The position numbers and the translations under genes are program-made. This document shows, one piece after another, positions 9,300 through 17,735 of a stretch of 41,025 nucleotides of DNA (its first letter is position 1; each line of letters begins with the position of its first letter). Source of the DNA: JAEUKQ01 sp964414755 (GTDB taxonomy: Bacteria; Pseudomonadota; Alphaproteobacteria; JAEUKQ01); NCBI GenBank assembly GCA_964414755.1, contig CAYPXH010000008.1:1-41025 (forward strand), in the 5' to 3' direction. The notes below the pieces were generated by a model. That model was not told the DNA's origin and did not search any database. It saw only the letters and a program-made list of their open reading frames with translations.

Positions 9300-9389
9300 G
9301 TTGCTTTTTAACTATGGCCGCGATATTTTTGCTTGATATTCTATAAAAAAATCATTAAAAGTTCAGCAGAAGTTGTTTTTTATAAGATC

Positions 9390-9464
9390 GCGGGCGTAGC
9401 TCAGGGGTAGAGCACAACCTTGCCAAGGTTGGGGCCGAGGGTTCAAATCCCTTCGCCCGCTCCA
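9390..9464 (+). tRNA. tRNA-Gly (anticodon GCC)
   Basis: A full cloverleaf is visible over 75 nt. The acceptor stem GCGGGCG pairs with CGCCCGC. The D arm starts TAGCTCAGGGGTAGAGC. The anticodon stem CAACC/GGTTG encloses a loop with GCC. The T arm is GAGGGTTCAAATCCCTT. The discriminator T and an encoded CCA end at 9464. No tRNA or integrase remnants lie next to it. Confidence 0.97.
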
Positions 9465-9502
9465 TTTAGGAGAAAAATCTTATATTTGTGGCATTTCTAT
9501 CG

Positions 9503-9526
9503 GTGCACGTTTAGTGTACTTTTTTT
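9503..9526 (+). terminator. Likely intrinsic terminator after tRNA-Gly
   Basis: GTGCAC pairs with GTGTAC (one G-U pair) around the loop GTTTA and is followed directly by seven T residues. It is about 40 nt downstream of the tRNA-Gly 3' end. The stem is only six base pairs, so strength is uncertain. Confidence 0.5.
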
Positions 9527-9617
9527 GTCCTTAAAATACCTCCATAGCACTCTTTAAATATTTTGATTTGCGCTTTGCGCTCTGCTTGGTAGTTTAAAAG
9601 CCTTTTTAACCTTAGGG

Positions 9618-9645
9618 TTGTCCTGAGTAGCTTAAGAATTATGTT
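9618..9645 (+). promoter_or_regulatory. Possible sigma-70-type promoter for folE
   Basis: TTGTCC and TATGTT are separated by 16 nt, which would start RNA near 9652. That supports a folE start at the ATG at 9685 over the TTG at 9652. Match to consensus is only moderate. Confidence 0.3.
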
Positions 9646-9684
9646 TTAGTATTGATTAAAGCCGTTGAAAAAGAAAGTAAAGAA

Positions 9685-10335
9685 ATGAAAGAAGTTAAAA
9701 AACGTACAACCCAGCAGAATCCCGCTAAAAATATAGATACTATCATGAAAAACAGCCAATTACGTCCGACCCGCCAAGAAGCAGAAGAAGCAGTTCGTAC
9801 ACTTATTCGCTGGGCTGGAGACAACCCGGAAAGGGAAGGGTTGTTGGAAACTCCCAAAAGGGTTACAAAGGCGTACGCAGAATTTTTTGCCGGATATCAA
9901 GAAAATCCTGAACAAATCTTATCGCGTACTTTTGATGAGGTTGAAGGGTACGACGAGATTGTTTTGTTGCGTGATGTTAGGTTTGAATCGCACTGTGAAC
10001 ATCATTTGGTACCAATTATTGGCAAAGCACACATAGCTTATCTACCGGCTACAAAGGTTGTTGGTATAAGCAAGTTAGCCCGGTTGGTGGATGCCTTTGC
10101 GAAAAGGTTACAAATCCAAGAAAAATTGACTGTTCAAATCGCACAGACTCTGCAACAAGCATTGAAGCCAAAAGGTGTAGCTGTGGTTATCGAATCAGAT
10201 CACGCCTGCATGACAACACGTGGTGTTCACAAACCTGGTGTTAAAATGATCACATCGCGCATGATGGGTGTGTTTAGAACCGATCTTGAAAAGCGCAAAG
10301 AATTTTATACGCTGGCCGGTATTTCAGGCTCCTAG
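9685..10335 (+). CDS. folE: GTP cyclohydrolase I
   Basis: Converts GTP to 7,8-dihydroneopterin triphosphate, the first step of folate synthesis. It is about 216 residues from the ATG at 9685. The frame stays open upstream to a TTG at 9652, and a further ATG at 9745 would still contain the whole fold. Diagnostic motifs are AGDNPEREGLLETPKRV, FESHCEHHLVPIIGKAHIAY (zinc Cys and His), VGISKLARLVDAFAKRLQIQE and SDHACMTTRGV (second zinc Cys). All zinc and catalytic residues expected of the zinc-dependent type I enzyme are present. The first 20 residues are Lys/Glu-rich and may be a tail. Convergent with kdpD, 20 nt apart. Confidence 0.96.
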   Translation: MKEVKKRTTQQNPAKNIDTIMKNSQLRPTRQEAEEAVRTLIRWAGDNPEREGLLETPKRVTKAYAEFFAGYQENPEQILSRTFDEVEGYDEIVLLRDVRFESHCEHHLVPIIGKAHIAYLPATKVVGISKLARLVDAFAKRLQIQEKLTVQIAQTLQQALKPKGVAVVIESDHACMTTRGVHKPGVKMITSRMMGVFRTDLEKRKEFYTLAGISGS

Positions 10336-10355
10336 GATCTTTGGTTAAGATAACT

Positions 10356-12932
10356 TTACTTTTCCATCAACAAAGGCAGTTGCATTTCAAGCAGGAATGG
10401 GCTTGTCTCTACGTTTAACGATCCTTGGTGAAGTTCAAAAATAATGCGCGCAACCGATATTGCCAAATTATTTTGAGGGGCAGAGTTGTTTTGATGATGG
10501 TTGTTAAATTCTATTGCCCAACGTACAAAACCTTTTTTGTATGAAACTTCACCTTTTACAAAAGGTCCATAGATTCTGTTAATCTCAAGTATGTTTGCCA
10601 ATGCTTTTTGAAGCAAAGCTGCGTCTACAAGAACCAAGCGATTGGCATCAAAATCTTGGTGGTTCCAGATAATTGAATCAGTGGTTGTTTGCGTTTCTAG
10701 CGTCTTAGAAACCAGCAAATCCAGTTCATGAACTGATAATGTTTGATCATTAAAGATAATCTTTTTTTGTTCATAATTACCAAGAAATTGTAGATTTTGT
10801 ACAAACCGGTCAATATCTTGAAGACTTTTGCTAAGCTTAACATATTCTGTTTGTTGGTGATCAAGGGGCAGGGATGTTGCTTGTATGCGCATTTGTTTTA
10901 GAAATGGTTCAAGATCTTGGGTAATCCAGGACAGAAATAAAGATCGGAAACGGCCAGTTTCAGAAAATATTTTAGCCTGATCTATATCTTCGGCAAGATG
11001 AACACGTTCAACCGCCACGGCAATCTGGTCAGCAAGTGCATCAAGCAATCTTCTCTCTTCGGGGCGTAATAAAAGTTCTTCGTCATCACGGTATAACCCA
11101 AGCAAGCCCACTTGACCGCGCTCGGTTCGCAAGGGGATAAAAAGCCTTTTGGCACCTGGCAATGTGTCTGTTCCCGGTCCGGTCATTGTGTCGTGATCCC
11201 ATGCCCATTTAGCGGCAGCATAATCAGATGATTCAAGCACTTCCTGTATGGGATAACTTGATCTAATCGTCAGTCTGTCACCTTCTGGTTGCAACAAAAC
11301 AACTTGTGCTTTTAGCATATCAGCTATTTGCCGACTAGCGGCATCCAATAAATCATCAACATCACCAATCGCTGCAATCTTGCGGCTAAAATTATATAAA
11401 TCAGTAGTTGTTTTTGCCCGTTCTTGTGCACTTTTTGCTTGGTTTCTTAGGCGAACATTAAGTTTACTAGCTAAAATGGACACCAACAATAAAAAACCAA
11501 AAGTAACAAAATTTAGTGGTTCTGCAATGGTTAAGGTATAATAAGGTGGTATTAAAAAATAATTATATGCAAGCGCGCTTAAAGCCGATGCATAAAGCGC
11601 TGGTCCAAGACCAAAACGGGTTGATGCGCCAAAAACAGCTGCCAGAAAAAAGATTGCCAAATCCCGATTTTGTCCGGCTGAGTTCAAAAGCCAGCTTATT
11701 AATAAGGCTAGCCCTACAAAACCACTTGCCATCACATAACTAAAAAAACTTTTCATCTCATTTGGCAGCGGCTGACTGGGCGGAGTATTTCCAGATTCGG
11801 CCTGGGCAGAAATAACGTGGATGCCAATTTTTCCAGATTCACGCACGAGATCGCGAACAATGGACCCATGGAGAAATTCAAACCATTTTGACCGTGGCGA
11901 TTTGCCAAGAATAATTTGGGTAATATTATTTTCGCGGGCATAATTTAGCAAATCTGAAGCTATCTGGCGCCCAGGAATAACAGCGGTATCTCCACCCAAT
12001 TGTTCTGCAAGTCGCAAAGATTTTGCAATGCGTTCATGTGCTTCAACAGGTAATGTATGATGGCGGGTTGATTCAATATAAATTGCTATCCATTTTGCTT
12101 GGATTCTGTCTGCCATTCGCCTGGTATAGCGCACCAAATCCTGCGAACTGCTGTTTTCGTTAATGCAAACCAAAATTCGTTCACCTGCAGGCCACGGGCC
12201 ATCAATAGAATTGTTCTGCATGTACTGAACCATGTCATCATCGACATGCTGGGCTGTTTGGCGTAAAGCAAGCTCTCGAAGCGCTGTTAAATTTCCTTCA
12301 GTAAAGTAGTTTTGCAAAGCTTTTTGGGCTTGATCACCCATATAAACTTTGCCTTCTTGAACACGCCGCATCAAATCTTGGGGCGTAAGATCAATAAGTT
12401 CGATTGCGTCAGCTGTATCAATAAGTCGGTCCGGAATTGTCTCGCGAACTCGCACACTGGTAATTTGCGCAACCACATCATTAAGACTTTCGACATGCTG
12501 AATATTCAAGGTTGTATATACATCAATCCCAGCGGCCAGAATTTCCTCAACATCCATATAACGCTTTGGATGGCGACAATCGGGCGCGTTTGTGTGTGCA
12601 AATTCATCTACTAAAACAAGTTGAGGGGCACGCTTTAAGATAGCGTCCAAATCCATTTCTTCTAACAAACGACCCTTATAATGTAGACGCTGCCTTGGAA
12701 CAATTTCCAATCCAGTGACAAGCGCTTCTGTTTCGCGTCGACCATGGGTTTCAACCAACCCAATGACAACATCTACGCCTTGTTTTTTTTGATCCTGAGC
12801 ATTTTGCAACATATGATACGTTTTGCCAACACCCGGAGCTGCCCCTAAAAATATTTTTAACCGACCACGTTTTTGTGTATTTGTTTCATCAAGCAAATTG
12901 TCAGGCAACAAGTTGTTTGTGTTTTGTGGCAT
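10356..12932 (-). CDS. kdpD: KdpD-like sensor with degenerate histidine-kinase domain
   Basis: An 858-residue homologue of the K+ sensor KdpD. The N-terminal KdpD domain is intact: Walker A GAAPGVGKT (30-38), Walker B LVLVDEFAHTNA (106-117), HPKRYMDVEEIL. A USP domain (about 251-376), four membrane segments (about 397-490) and a GAF domain (about 505-640) follow. The last 200 residues align with the kinase core but have lost its key parts. The H box (SHDLRTPL in E. coli) reads WITQDLEPFL with Gln672 for His. The N box is ANILEINRIYG, and no DxGxG or GLGL box is present. The frame is uninterrupted, so this is divergence, not a frameshift. It starts 8 nt after kdpC, and no kdpE follows. It probably acts without phosphotransfer, or is decaying. 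Confidence 0.9.
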   Translation of the reverse strand: MPQNTNNLLPDNLLDETNTQKRGRLKIFLGAAPGVGKTYHMLQNAQDQKKQGVDVVIGLVETHGRRETEALVTGLEIVPRQRLHYKGRLLEEMDLDAILKRAPQLVLVDEFAHTNAPDCRHPKRYMDVEEILAAGIDVYTTLNIQHVESLNDVVAQITSVRVRETIPDRLIDTADAIELIDLTPQDLMRRVQEGKVYMGDQAQKALQNYFTEGNLTALRELALRQTAQHVDDDMVQYMQNNSIDGPWPAGERILVCINENSSSQDLVRYTRRMADRIQAKWIAIYIESTRHHTLPVEAHERIAKSLRLAEQLGGDTAVIPGRQIASDLLNYARENNITQIILGKSPRSKWFEFLHGSIVRDLVRESGKIGIHVISAQAESGNTPPSQPLPNEMKSFFSYVMASGFVGLALLISWLLNSAGQNRDLAIFFLAAVFGASTRFGLGPALYASALSALAYNYFLIPPYYTLTIAEPLNFVTFGFLLLVSILASKLNVRLRNQAKSAQERAKTTTDLYNFSRKIAAIGDVDDLLDAASRQIADMLKAQVVLLQPEGDRLTIRSSYPIQEVLESSDYAAAKWAWDHDTMTGPGTDTLPGAKRLFIPLRTERGQVGLLGLYRDDEELLLRPEERRLLDALADQIAVAVERVHLAEDIDQAKIFSETGRFRSLFLSWITQDLEPFLKQMRIQATSLPLDHQQTEYVKLSKSLQDIDRFVQNLQFLGNYEQKKIIFNDQTLSVHELDLLVSKTLETQTTTDSIIWNHQDFDANRLVLVDAALLQKALANILEINRIYGPFVKGEVSYKKGFVRWAIEFNNHHQNNSAPQNNLAISVARIIFELHQGSLNVETSPFLLEMQLPLLMEK

Positions 12933-12940
12933 GTAATTTC

Positions 12941-13522
12941 CTAGGGTTTAATGGGATAAAGCTGATCAAGAACAAGGTTTATTTGCAAAACATTTATTCT
13001 TGGTTCGCCCAAGATAAAAAAAGTTCTTGGTATGGTATTGTCTTCAATCAGTTTTAATAATTCATCTTCTGATACTTGGCGTGATCTCGCTATTCGAGGA
13101 ACTTGGAAGCGTGCAGATTCTGGGCTAATGTGTGGATCAAGGTTGCTGCCCGAAACAGTTACAATGTCCATCGGAATAGGCTGAGAACTGCCTTGGTTTT
13201 TTACCAATAAATATTTAGCTTTCTCGATAATGTCCCTTAACAGAACATGGTTTGTTTGCCCAAGATTACGTCCCATAGAAATTGCCCGGTTGTCGGTATT
13301 GATCAGGGAAGGGCGGCCGTGAAAATAATGATCCTGCTCAAAAGGCTGGGCAATTAATAAGGATCCTTGAGGAACGCCCTGATGGGTATAAATAAAACTA
13401 CCATTTGCTTGGTTTGGGAAAAATATTTGTCCAATTAGGGTAATAAAAGCCGGGTACACCACACCTGTTAGGATCAGCAAACATCCAAAAATCAATATTG
13501 TTGCACGTAGTAGTCGGACCAT
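12941..13522 (-). CDS. kdpC: Potassium-transporting ATPase KdpC subunit
   Basis: A 193-residue subunit with one N-terminal membrane helix (about residues 8-32), needed for assembly and nucleotide affinity of the KdpFABC pump. Family motifs are LTGVVYPAFITLIGQIFFPNQANGS near the N-terminus, then GSLLIAQPF, YFHGRPS and VSGSNLDPHISPESARFQVPRIA, the most conserved KdpC stretch. It ends with GEPRINVLQINLVLDQLYP. Length is normal. It lies 8 nt after kdpB and 8 nt before kdpD. Confidence 0.96.
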   Translation of the reverse strand: MVRLLRATILIFGCLLILTGVVYPAFITLIGQIFFPNQANGSFIYTHQGVPQGSLLIAQPFEQDHYFHGRPSLINTDNRAISMGRNLGQTNHVLLRDIIEKAKYLLVKNQGSSQPIPMDIVTVSGSNLDPHISPESARFQVPRIARSRQVSEDELLKLIEDNTIPRTFFILGEPRINVLQINLVLDQLYPIKP

Positions 13523-13530
13523 AGATAACT

Positions 13531-15594
13531 TTACACCAATTTCAGAAAATTAATCGTCAAATCAATTATTTTAATGCCAATAAAAGGCACAATAATGCCA
13601 CCTAGGCCATAAATTAATATATTTCGCCTTAGAATAGAAGATGCATCCTGATTTAAATAGCGCACCCCCCGCAATGCAAGTGGTAATAAGGCAATAACAA
13701 TCAAAGCATTAAAAATAATTGCTGATAGCATAGCACTTTCTGGACTAGCCAAATGCATAATATTAAGGCCTTCTAGGCCAGGATAAATACCACTAAATAG
13801 GGCAGGAATAATCACAAAATATTTGGCCACGTCATTAGTAATAGAAAAAGTTGTTAAGGCACCACGTGTCATTAACAATTCTTTACCAATTCGTACAATT
13901 TCGATCAGTTTTGTTGGATTGCTGTCAAGGTCAATCATGTTACCAGCTTCACGTGCTGCTTGTGTGCCAGTTTGCATCGCAACACCTACATCAGCCTGGG
14001 CTAATGCTGGTGCGTCGTTTGTTCCGTCACCACACATTGCAACCAATTTACCCTTTGATTGTTCGCTGCGAATAAGTTTTAGCTTGGTTTCGGGTGTTGC
14101 TTGGGCTAGAAAGTCATCAACCCCTGCTTCTGCGGCTATTGCAGCGGCTGTTAGTGGATTATCACCTGTAATCATTATTGTACGAATTCCCATACGACGT
14201 AGCTCGGAAAATCGCTCGCGGATTCCGCCTTTGATAGTATCCTTCAAATGAATAACACCCAAAAATCTGTCATCCTTGGCAACCACCAGCGGTGTTCCGC
14301 CTTGTTTGGCGATCTTTTCGGTTATTTGAATTAACTCGGTCGGCGTTTGAAATGATGATTTTTGGTTTTTTTGTTTCACAAAATCAATAACGGCATCAAC
14401 GGCTCCTTTGCGAATCTGATGTCCGTCAATGTCAACCCCGCTCATGCGGGTTTGTGCTTTAAAAGGAATAAACACAGGTTGTTGTTTTAACAAGCTTTGG
14501 CCACGCAACCCATATTTTTCTTTGGCTAATATAACAATTGACCGACCCTCGGGTGTTTCATCGCTTAAAGAAGCTAGTTGTGCTGCTTCTGCTAAGTCAT
14601 GCAAGGAAGATGTTGATAAAGCAATAAATTCGTGCGCCAGCCGGTTTCCAAGAGTAATAGTTCCGGTTTTATCAAGCAGCAGGGTGTTGACGTCCCCAGC
14701 TGCTTCTACGGCACGACCTGAAGTTGCAAGAACATTAAGACGAATAAGACGATCCATGCCTGAAATGCCAATGGCCGACAACAATCCACCAATCGTTGTT
14801 GGTATCAATAAAACAAAAAGCGCAAGCAGCATCATCAACGATGAATCGGACCCAGCATAATGGGTGAAAGCCGGGATGGATGTTGTTGTAAACAGTAAAA
14901 ACAATGTCATTCCCGACAATAGGACATTAAGCGCTATTTCATTGGGGGTTTTTTGTCGCTTTGATCCCTCAACAAGTTTAATCATACGGTCTAAAAAACT
15001 GTTTCCAGCGTCTTGGGTAATGCGAATCTTGATGTGATCAGAAAGAACCTTGGTTCCACCTGTTACTGCTGATCTGTCACCACCGCTTTCGCGAATGACT
15101 GGCGCTGATTCACCGGTTATGGCTGATTCATCAACAGAAGCTATTCCCTCGATAACTTCGCCATCTCCTGGGATAAAATCGCCAGCCTCAACCAACACAA
15201 GGTCATTAATTTTTAACTGGGATGCTGGAATGCGTTGAAAACTTTTGGCTGTAGAATCATCAAGTTTTTTAGCTATTGTTGCTTTTTGACTGGCGCGCAG
15301 CGAATTTGCTTGAGCTTTACCGCGACCCTCGGCCAAAGTTTCTGCAAAAAGACCAAATATAACAGTAAGCCAAAGCCAAAACACTAGCTGTGCGTAAAAA
15401 CCAGTGTTGGAAGACCCTAAGTATAGGCTTTGTACCAGCAAAATGGTTGCACATAAAGTAGTAATTTCCAAAACAAACATAATTGGATTTTTAAGCGAGT
15501 AATAAGGATTCAACCTCGCTAAAGCTTGGACAATTGCCTGACCATAAAGTAACCAATCTATATTTGGGTGTTTTTTAAGTGTTTTGTTTGTCAT
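13531..15594 (-). CDS. kdpB: Potassium-transporting P-type ATPase KdpB subunit
   Basis: The 687-residue ATP-hydrolysing subunit of the high-affinity K+ pump. The phosphorylated Asp308 lies in DKTGTIT, and TGES is at residues 160-163. The Ser of TGES is the residue reported in E. coli to be phosphorylated for inhibition, so that control could operate here. GDGTNDAPALAQADVGVAM marks the hinge. Membrane segments lie near 35-85, 220-275 and 575-685. Full length with no interruptions. It is 19 nt downstream of kdpA and 8 nt upstream of kdpC. Confidence 0.98.
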   Translation of the reverse strand: MTNKTLKKHPNIDWLLYGQAIVQALARLNPYYSLKNPIMFVLEITTLCATILLVQSLYLGSSNTGFYAQLVFWLWLTVIFGLFAETLAEGRGKAQANSLRASQKATIAKKLDDSTAKSFQRIPASQLKINDLVLVEAGDFIPGDGEVIEGIASVDESAITGESAPVIRESGGDRSAVTGGTKVLSDHIKIRITQDAGNSFLDRMIKLVEGSKRQKTPNEIALNVLLSGMTLFLLFTTTSIPAFTHYAGSDSSLMMLLALFVLLIPTTIGGLLSAIGISGMDRLIRLNVLATSGRAVEAAGDVNTLLLDKTGTITLGNRLAHEFIALSTSSLHDLAEAAQLASLSDETPEGRSIVILAKEKYGLRGQSLLKQQPVFIPFKAQTRMSGVDIDGHQIRKGAVDAVIDFVKQKNQKSSFQTPTELIQITEKIAKQGGTPLVVAKDDRFLGVIHLKDTIKGGIRERFSELRRMGIRTIMITGDNPLTAAAIAAEAGVDDFLAQATPETKLKLIRSEQSKGKLVAMCGDGTNDAPALAQADVGVAMQTGTQAAREAGNMIDLDSNPTKLIEIVRIGKELLMTRGALTTFSITNDVAKYFVIIPALFSGIYPGLEGLNIMHLASPESAMLSAIIFNALIVIALLPLALRGVRYLNQDASSILRRNILIYGLGGIIVPFIGIKIIDLTINFLKLV

Positions 15595-15613
15595 GATGCT
15601 GGGTATATTCCGG

Positions 15614-17332
15614 TTAATAAGGGGAAGGAACAGATATTAATAAAAAATGTTCAGCTATTGGACCCAATGCTAAAGCCGGTAAAAGTAACGAAAAGACAAA
15701 AATGACACCGATTAATAAGATAATAAAAGTGAAATTATGGGTTGGTAAACTGCCAACAGTTATAGGGCTTAAACGCTTGGCAGCAAGGGATCCGGCGATT
15801 GCAAGTACCGGTATCATCACTAATAATCGGCCAAACAGCATAACAACAGCGCCAATGATGTTAAAAAATGGCGTATTAGCGTTAAATCCAGCAAAAGCAC
15901 TGCCATTACCGGTTGCGGTCGAGGTATAAAAATAAAGTAATTCGCTAAATCCATGCGCACCTGGGTTTGCCATGTTTTGCGTAATATCTGGACGGTATAA
16001 AGTTAATGCCGTGAAACCCAAGATAAGAAAGGGTATTACTAATGTTGCCAGCACAGTCATTTTTATTTCCCGAATTTGCAGCTTATTGCCTTTATATTCT
16101 GGCGTCCGACCAACCATAAGACCAGCAATAAAAGCAGTTAAAATAACAAACAGCAGCATCCCATAAAGCCCTGATCCTGTGCCGCCAATCAAAACACCTC
16201 CCAGCATCATGTTCCATAACATGATACCCCCGCTTAGGGGCATAAAACTGCTGTGCATTGCGTTAACAGCACCTGTTGCAGTGGCTGTGGTTAAATTTGC
16301 ATAAAAAATCGAACTAAAAAGACCAAAACGTACTTCTTTACCCTCCATATTGATACCAGTTAAGGTAAGGTTATTTTCAGCAGCCATTTGCTGTAGGATA
16401 GGATTTGGCTGTTGTTCAAAGTAGTACATTAGGCCTGCGTGGATAAATAAAAGGCAAGCCATGGCTGTAAAAATAGCCCAGCCTTGCCGCTGGTCGCCAA
16501 TCATTCGACCAAAAACATTGGTCAAAGCTGCCCCGATAATAGCCATCATCATCATTTGCAGGAAATTGCTTAAGGGTGTTGGGTTTTCATAAGGGTGGGA
16601 TGAATTTGTATTAAAAAATCCTCCACCATTCGTACCAATAATTTTGATAGCCTCTTGTGCGGCAACAGGTCCTTGCGGGATCATTTGGTTTTTGTATTCA
16701 AGAGTTGTAATAGCAATATCACCAGAAAAATTTTGGGGTACACCCTGCCAAATCAGAAAAATGGCTAAAATAATTGATAATGGTAATAATACATATAAAA
16801 TAGCGCGGGTAACATCGACCCAAAAATTGCCAATAGTTTGTTTTTCTTGACGGCTAAATCCACGAATTAGCGCAATAGCAACCACCATTCCGCTGGCGGC
16901 TGAAAAAAAGTTCTGGACAGTTAAGCCAACCATTTGAGACAGATGGGAAAGACTTACCTCTCCACTATAATTTTGCCAGTTTGTGTTGGTTAAAAAGCTG
17001 ATAGCTGTGTTCAAAGCTAAATCAGGTGACAGATTGGCAACATGGTTTGGATTAAACGGCAAATATGCTTGTAAGCGCAAAATAGCATAAAGAACAACAA
17101 AACCAACAGCATGAAAAATTAAAAGGCACGCTACATAAGCAATCCAATGTTGCTCAACATCAGGGCGAATTCCTGCAATCTTATAAAAAGTATTCTCTAT
17201 TTTTGCTATTTTGGGTCGCAACCAAAATTCTTCGCCGCTAAAAACGCGCGTTATGTACCAACCCAGGGGCTTTATGGCCGCAATCAGCAGCGTTACGTAC
17301 ATCAAGAACTGAAAAAGATCAGCTATACTCAT
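15614..17332 (-). CDS. kdpA: Potassium-transporting ATPase KdpA subunit
   Basis: The 572-residue K+-channel-like subunit that binds and conducts K+ in KdpFABC. It has about ten membrane helices and the pore loops of the superfamily. SFLTNTNWQNYSGE is the first loop, GTNGGGFFNTNSSHPYENPT holds the selectivity sequence, and GGTGSGLYGML and STATGNGSAFAG are the third and fourth pore regions. FSAASGMVVAIALIRGF is also family-typical. Length is normal. kdpF ends 27 nt upstream and kdpB starts 19 nt downstream. Confidence 0.98.
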   Translation of the reverse strand: MSIADLFQFLMYVTLLIAAIKPLGWYITRVFSGEEFWLRPKIAKIENTFYKIAGIRPDVEQHWIAYVACLLIFHAVGFVVLYAILRLQAYLPFNPNHVANLSPDLALNTAISFLTNTNWQNYSGEVSLSHLSQMVGLTVQNFFSAASGMVVAIALIRGFSRQEKQTIGNFWVDVTRAILYVLLPLSIILAIFLIWQGVPQNFSGDIAITTLEYKNQMIPQGPVAAQEAIKIIGTNGGGFFNTNSSHPYENPTPLSNFLQMMMMAIIGAALTNVFGRMIGDQRQGWAIFTAMACLLFIHAGLMYYFEQQPNPILQQMAAENNLTLTGINMEGKEVRFGLFSSIFYANLTTATATGAVNAMHSSFMPLSGGIMLWNMMLGGVLIGGTGSGLYGMLLFVILTAFIAGLMVGRTPEYKGNKLQIREIKMTVLATLVIPFLILGFTALTLYRPDITQNMANPGAHGFSELLYFYTSTATGNGSAFAGFNANTPFFNIIGAVVMLFGRLLVMIPVLAIAGSLAAKRLSPITVGSLPTHNFTFIILLIGVIFVFSLLLPALALGPIAEHFLLISVPSPY

Positions 17333-17359
17333 CTTATATCCTTGGCCTTATGCTTGATT

Positions 17360-17452
17360 CTAAAACCGTTCCGGCCACAACAAGGTTATTAGCATATACA
17401 CAAAAACTACAATAACCAACAAACCCCCTAAAATAAGGTCCAGCACGATCAT
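17360..17452 (-). CDS. kdpF: KdpF micro-subunit of the Kdp pump
   Basis: A 30-residue membrane peptide, easily missed by gene callers. It starts MIVLDLILGG, has a single hydrophobic helix, and ends LLWPERF, the usual KdpF tail (Pro-Glu-Arg/Lys-Phe). Its start ATG at 17452 is preceded by AAAAGGTG, a good Shine-Dalgarno, and it lies directly upstream of kdpA. KdpF is a lipid-like stabilising subunit of the KdpFABC complex. The end motif, size and position make this assignment strong. Confidence 0.9.
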   Translation of the reverse strand: MIVLDLILGGLLVIVVFVYMLITLLWPERF

Positions 17453-17464
17453 CACCTTTTCAGA

Positions 17465-17554
17465 TTAAACACGGGAACAGAAAAGTCCGTAAAGATAAAA
17501 GCAAAAAAACGCCAATAGCGTAGTGCCAATCAAAATTAAATCAAGTAAAAGCAT
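17465..17554 (-). CDS. 29-residue membrane micro-ORF upstream of kdpF
   Basis: The ATG at 17554 opens a 29-codon frame ending in TAA at 17465, 12 nt before kdpF. The peptide starts MLLLDLILIG, is one hydrophobic helix, and ends YLYGLFCSRV. It resembles kdpF in its Leu-Asp-Leu-Ile-Leu start but lacks the PERF tail. From memory, short conserved peptides occur before kdpF in other proteobacteria, but I cannot confirm homology here. The ribosome site is weak (GGGGCTGAAATAACC). A strong promoter candidate ends about 27 nt upstream, so this would be the first gene of the operon. Function unknown; a second Kdp-associated peptide is a reasonable guess. Confidence 0.6.
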   Translation of the reverse strand: MLLLDLILIGTTLLAFFCFYLYGLFCSRV

Positions 17555-17580
17555 GGTTATTTCAGCCCCAAAACGTTGCC

Positions 17581-17609
17581 ATGATATTGCGATCAGGTAT
17601 TTTTGTCAA
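17581..17609 (-). promoter_or_regulatory. Sigma-70-type promoter of the kdp operon
   Basis: On the minus strand, a perfect -35 TTGACA (17604-17609) is followed by a 17-nt spacer and the -10 TATCAT (17581-17586, five of six matches). RNA would start near 17574, leaving a leader of about 20 nt before the micro-ORF. No KdpE-type operator was recognised. Confidence 0.6.
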
Positions 17610-17688
17610 ATATAGTAACTGGTGATGGCGGTAATCAGCAAAAGAACTATTGTTTTTTCAATGATTTTTACTAAATTGGTGACCATTG

Positions 17689-17705
17689 CCAGATTTGGTC
17701 TGGCT
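17689..17705. promoter_or_regulatory. Inverted repeat in the kdp-glpD intergenic region
   Basis: GCCAGA, five nucleotides (TTTGG), then TCTGGC form a perfect inverted repeat 31 nt before the glpD start. There is no T-run, so it is not a terminator. Its position fits an operator for glpD (for example a GlpR-type repressor) or a site acting on kdp. No match to a known operator can be claimed. Confidence 0.4.
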
Positions 17706-17735
17706 AATCATTGATAACATCCCACAGGATTAGGT

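Noticed and set aside
9465..9617. Small gene or riboswitch between tRNA-Gly and folE
   Set aside because: Apart from the terminator-like hairpin, no frame with a start and ribosome site, and no recognisable aptamer pattern, was seen.
10356..10950. A frameshift in the kdpD C-terminal part
   Set aside because: The frame is open to the end and both flanks of the kinase region still align (LVDAALLQKALANIL with the E. coli N-box segment), so it is divergence, not a frame error.
13823..14860. Long open frames opposite kdpB and similar frames opposite other genes
   Set aside because: They lie fully inside well-supported genes, show no recognisable domains and no ribosome sites; they are shadows.
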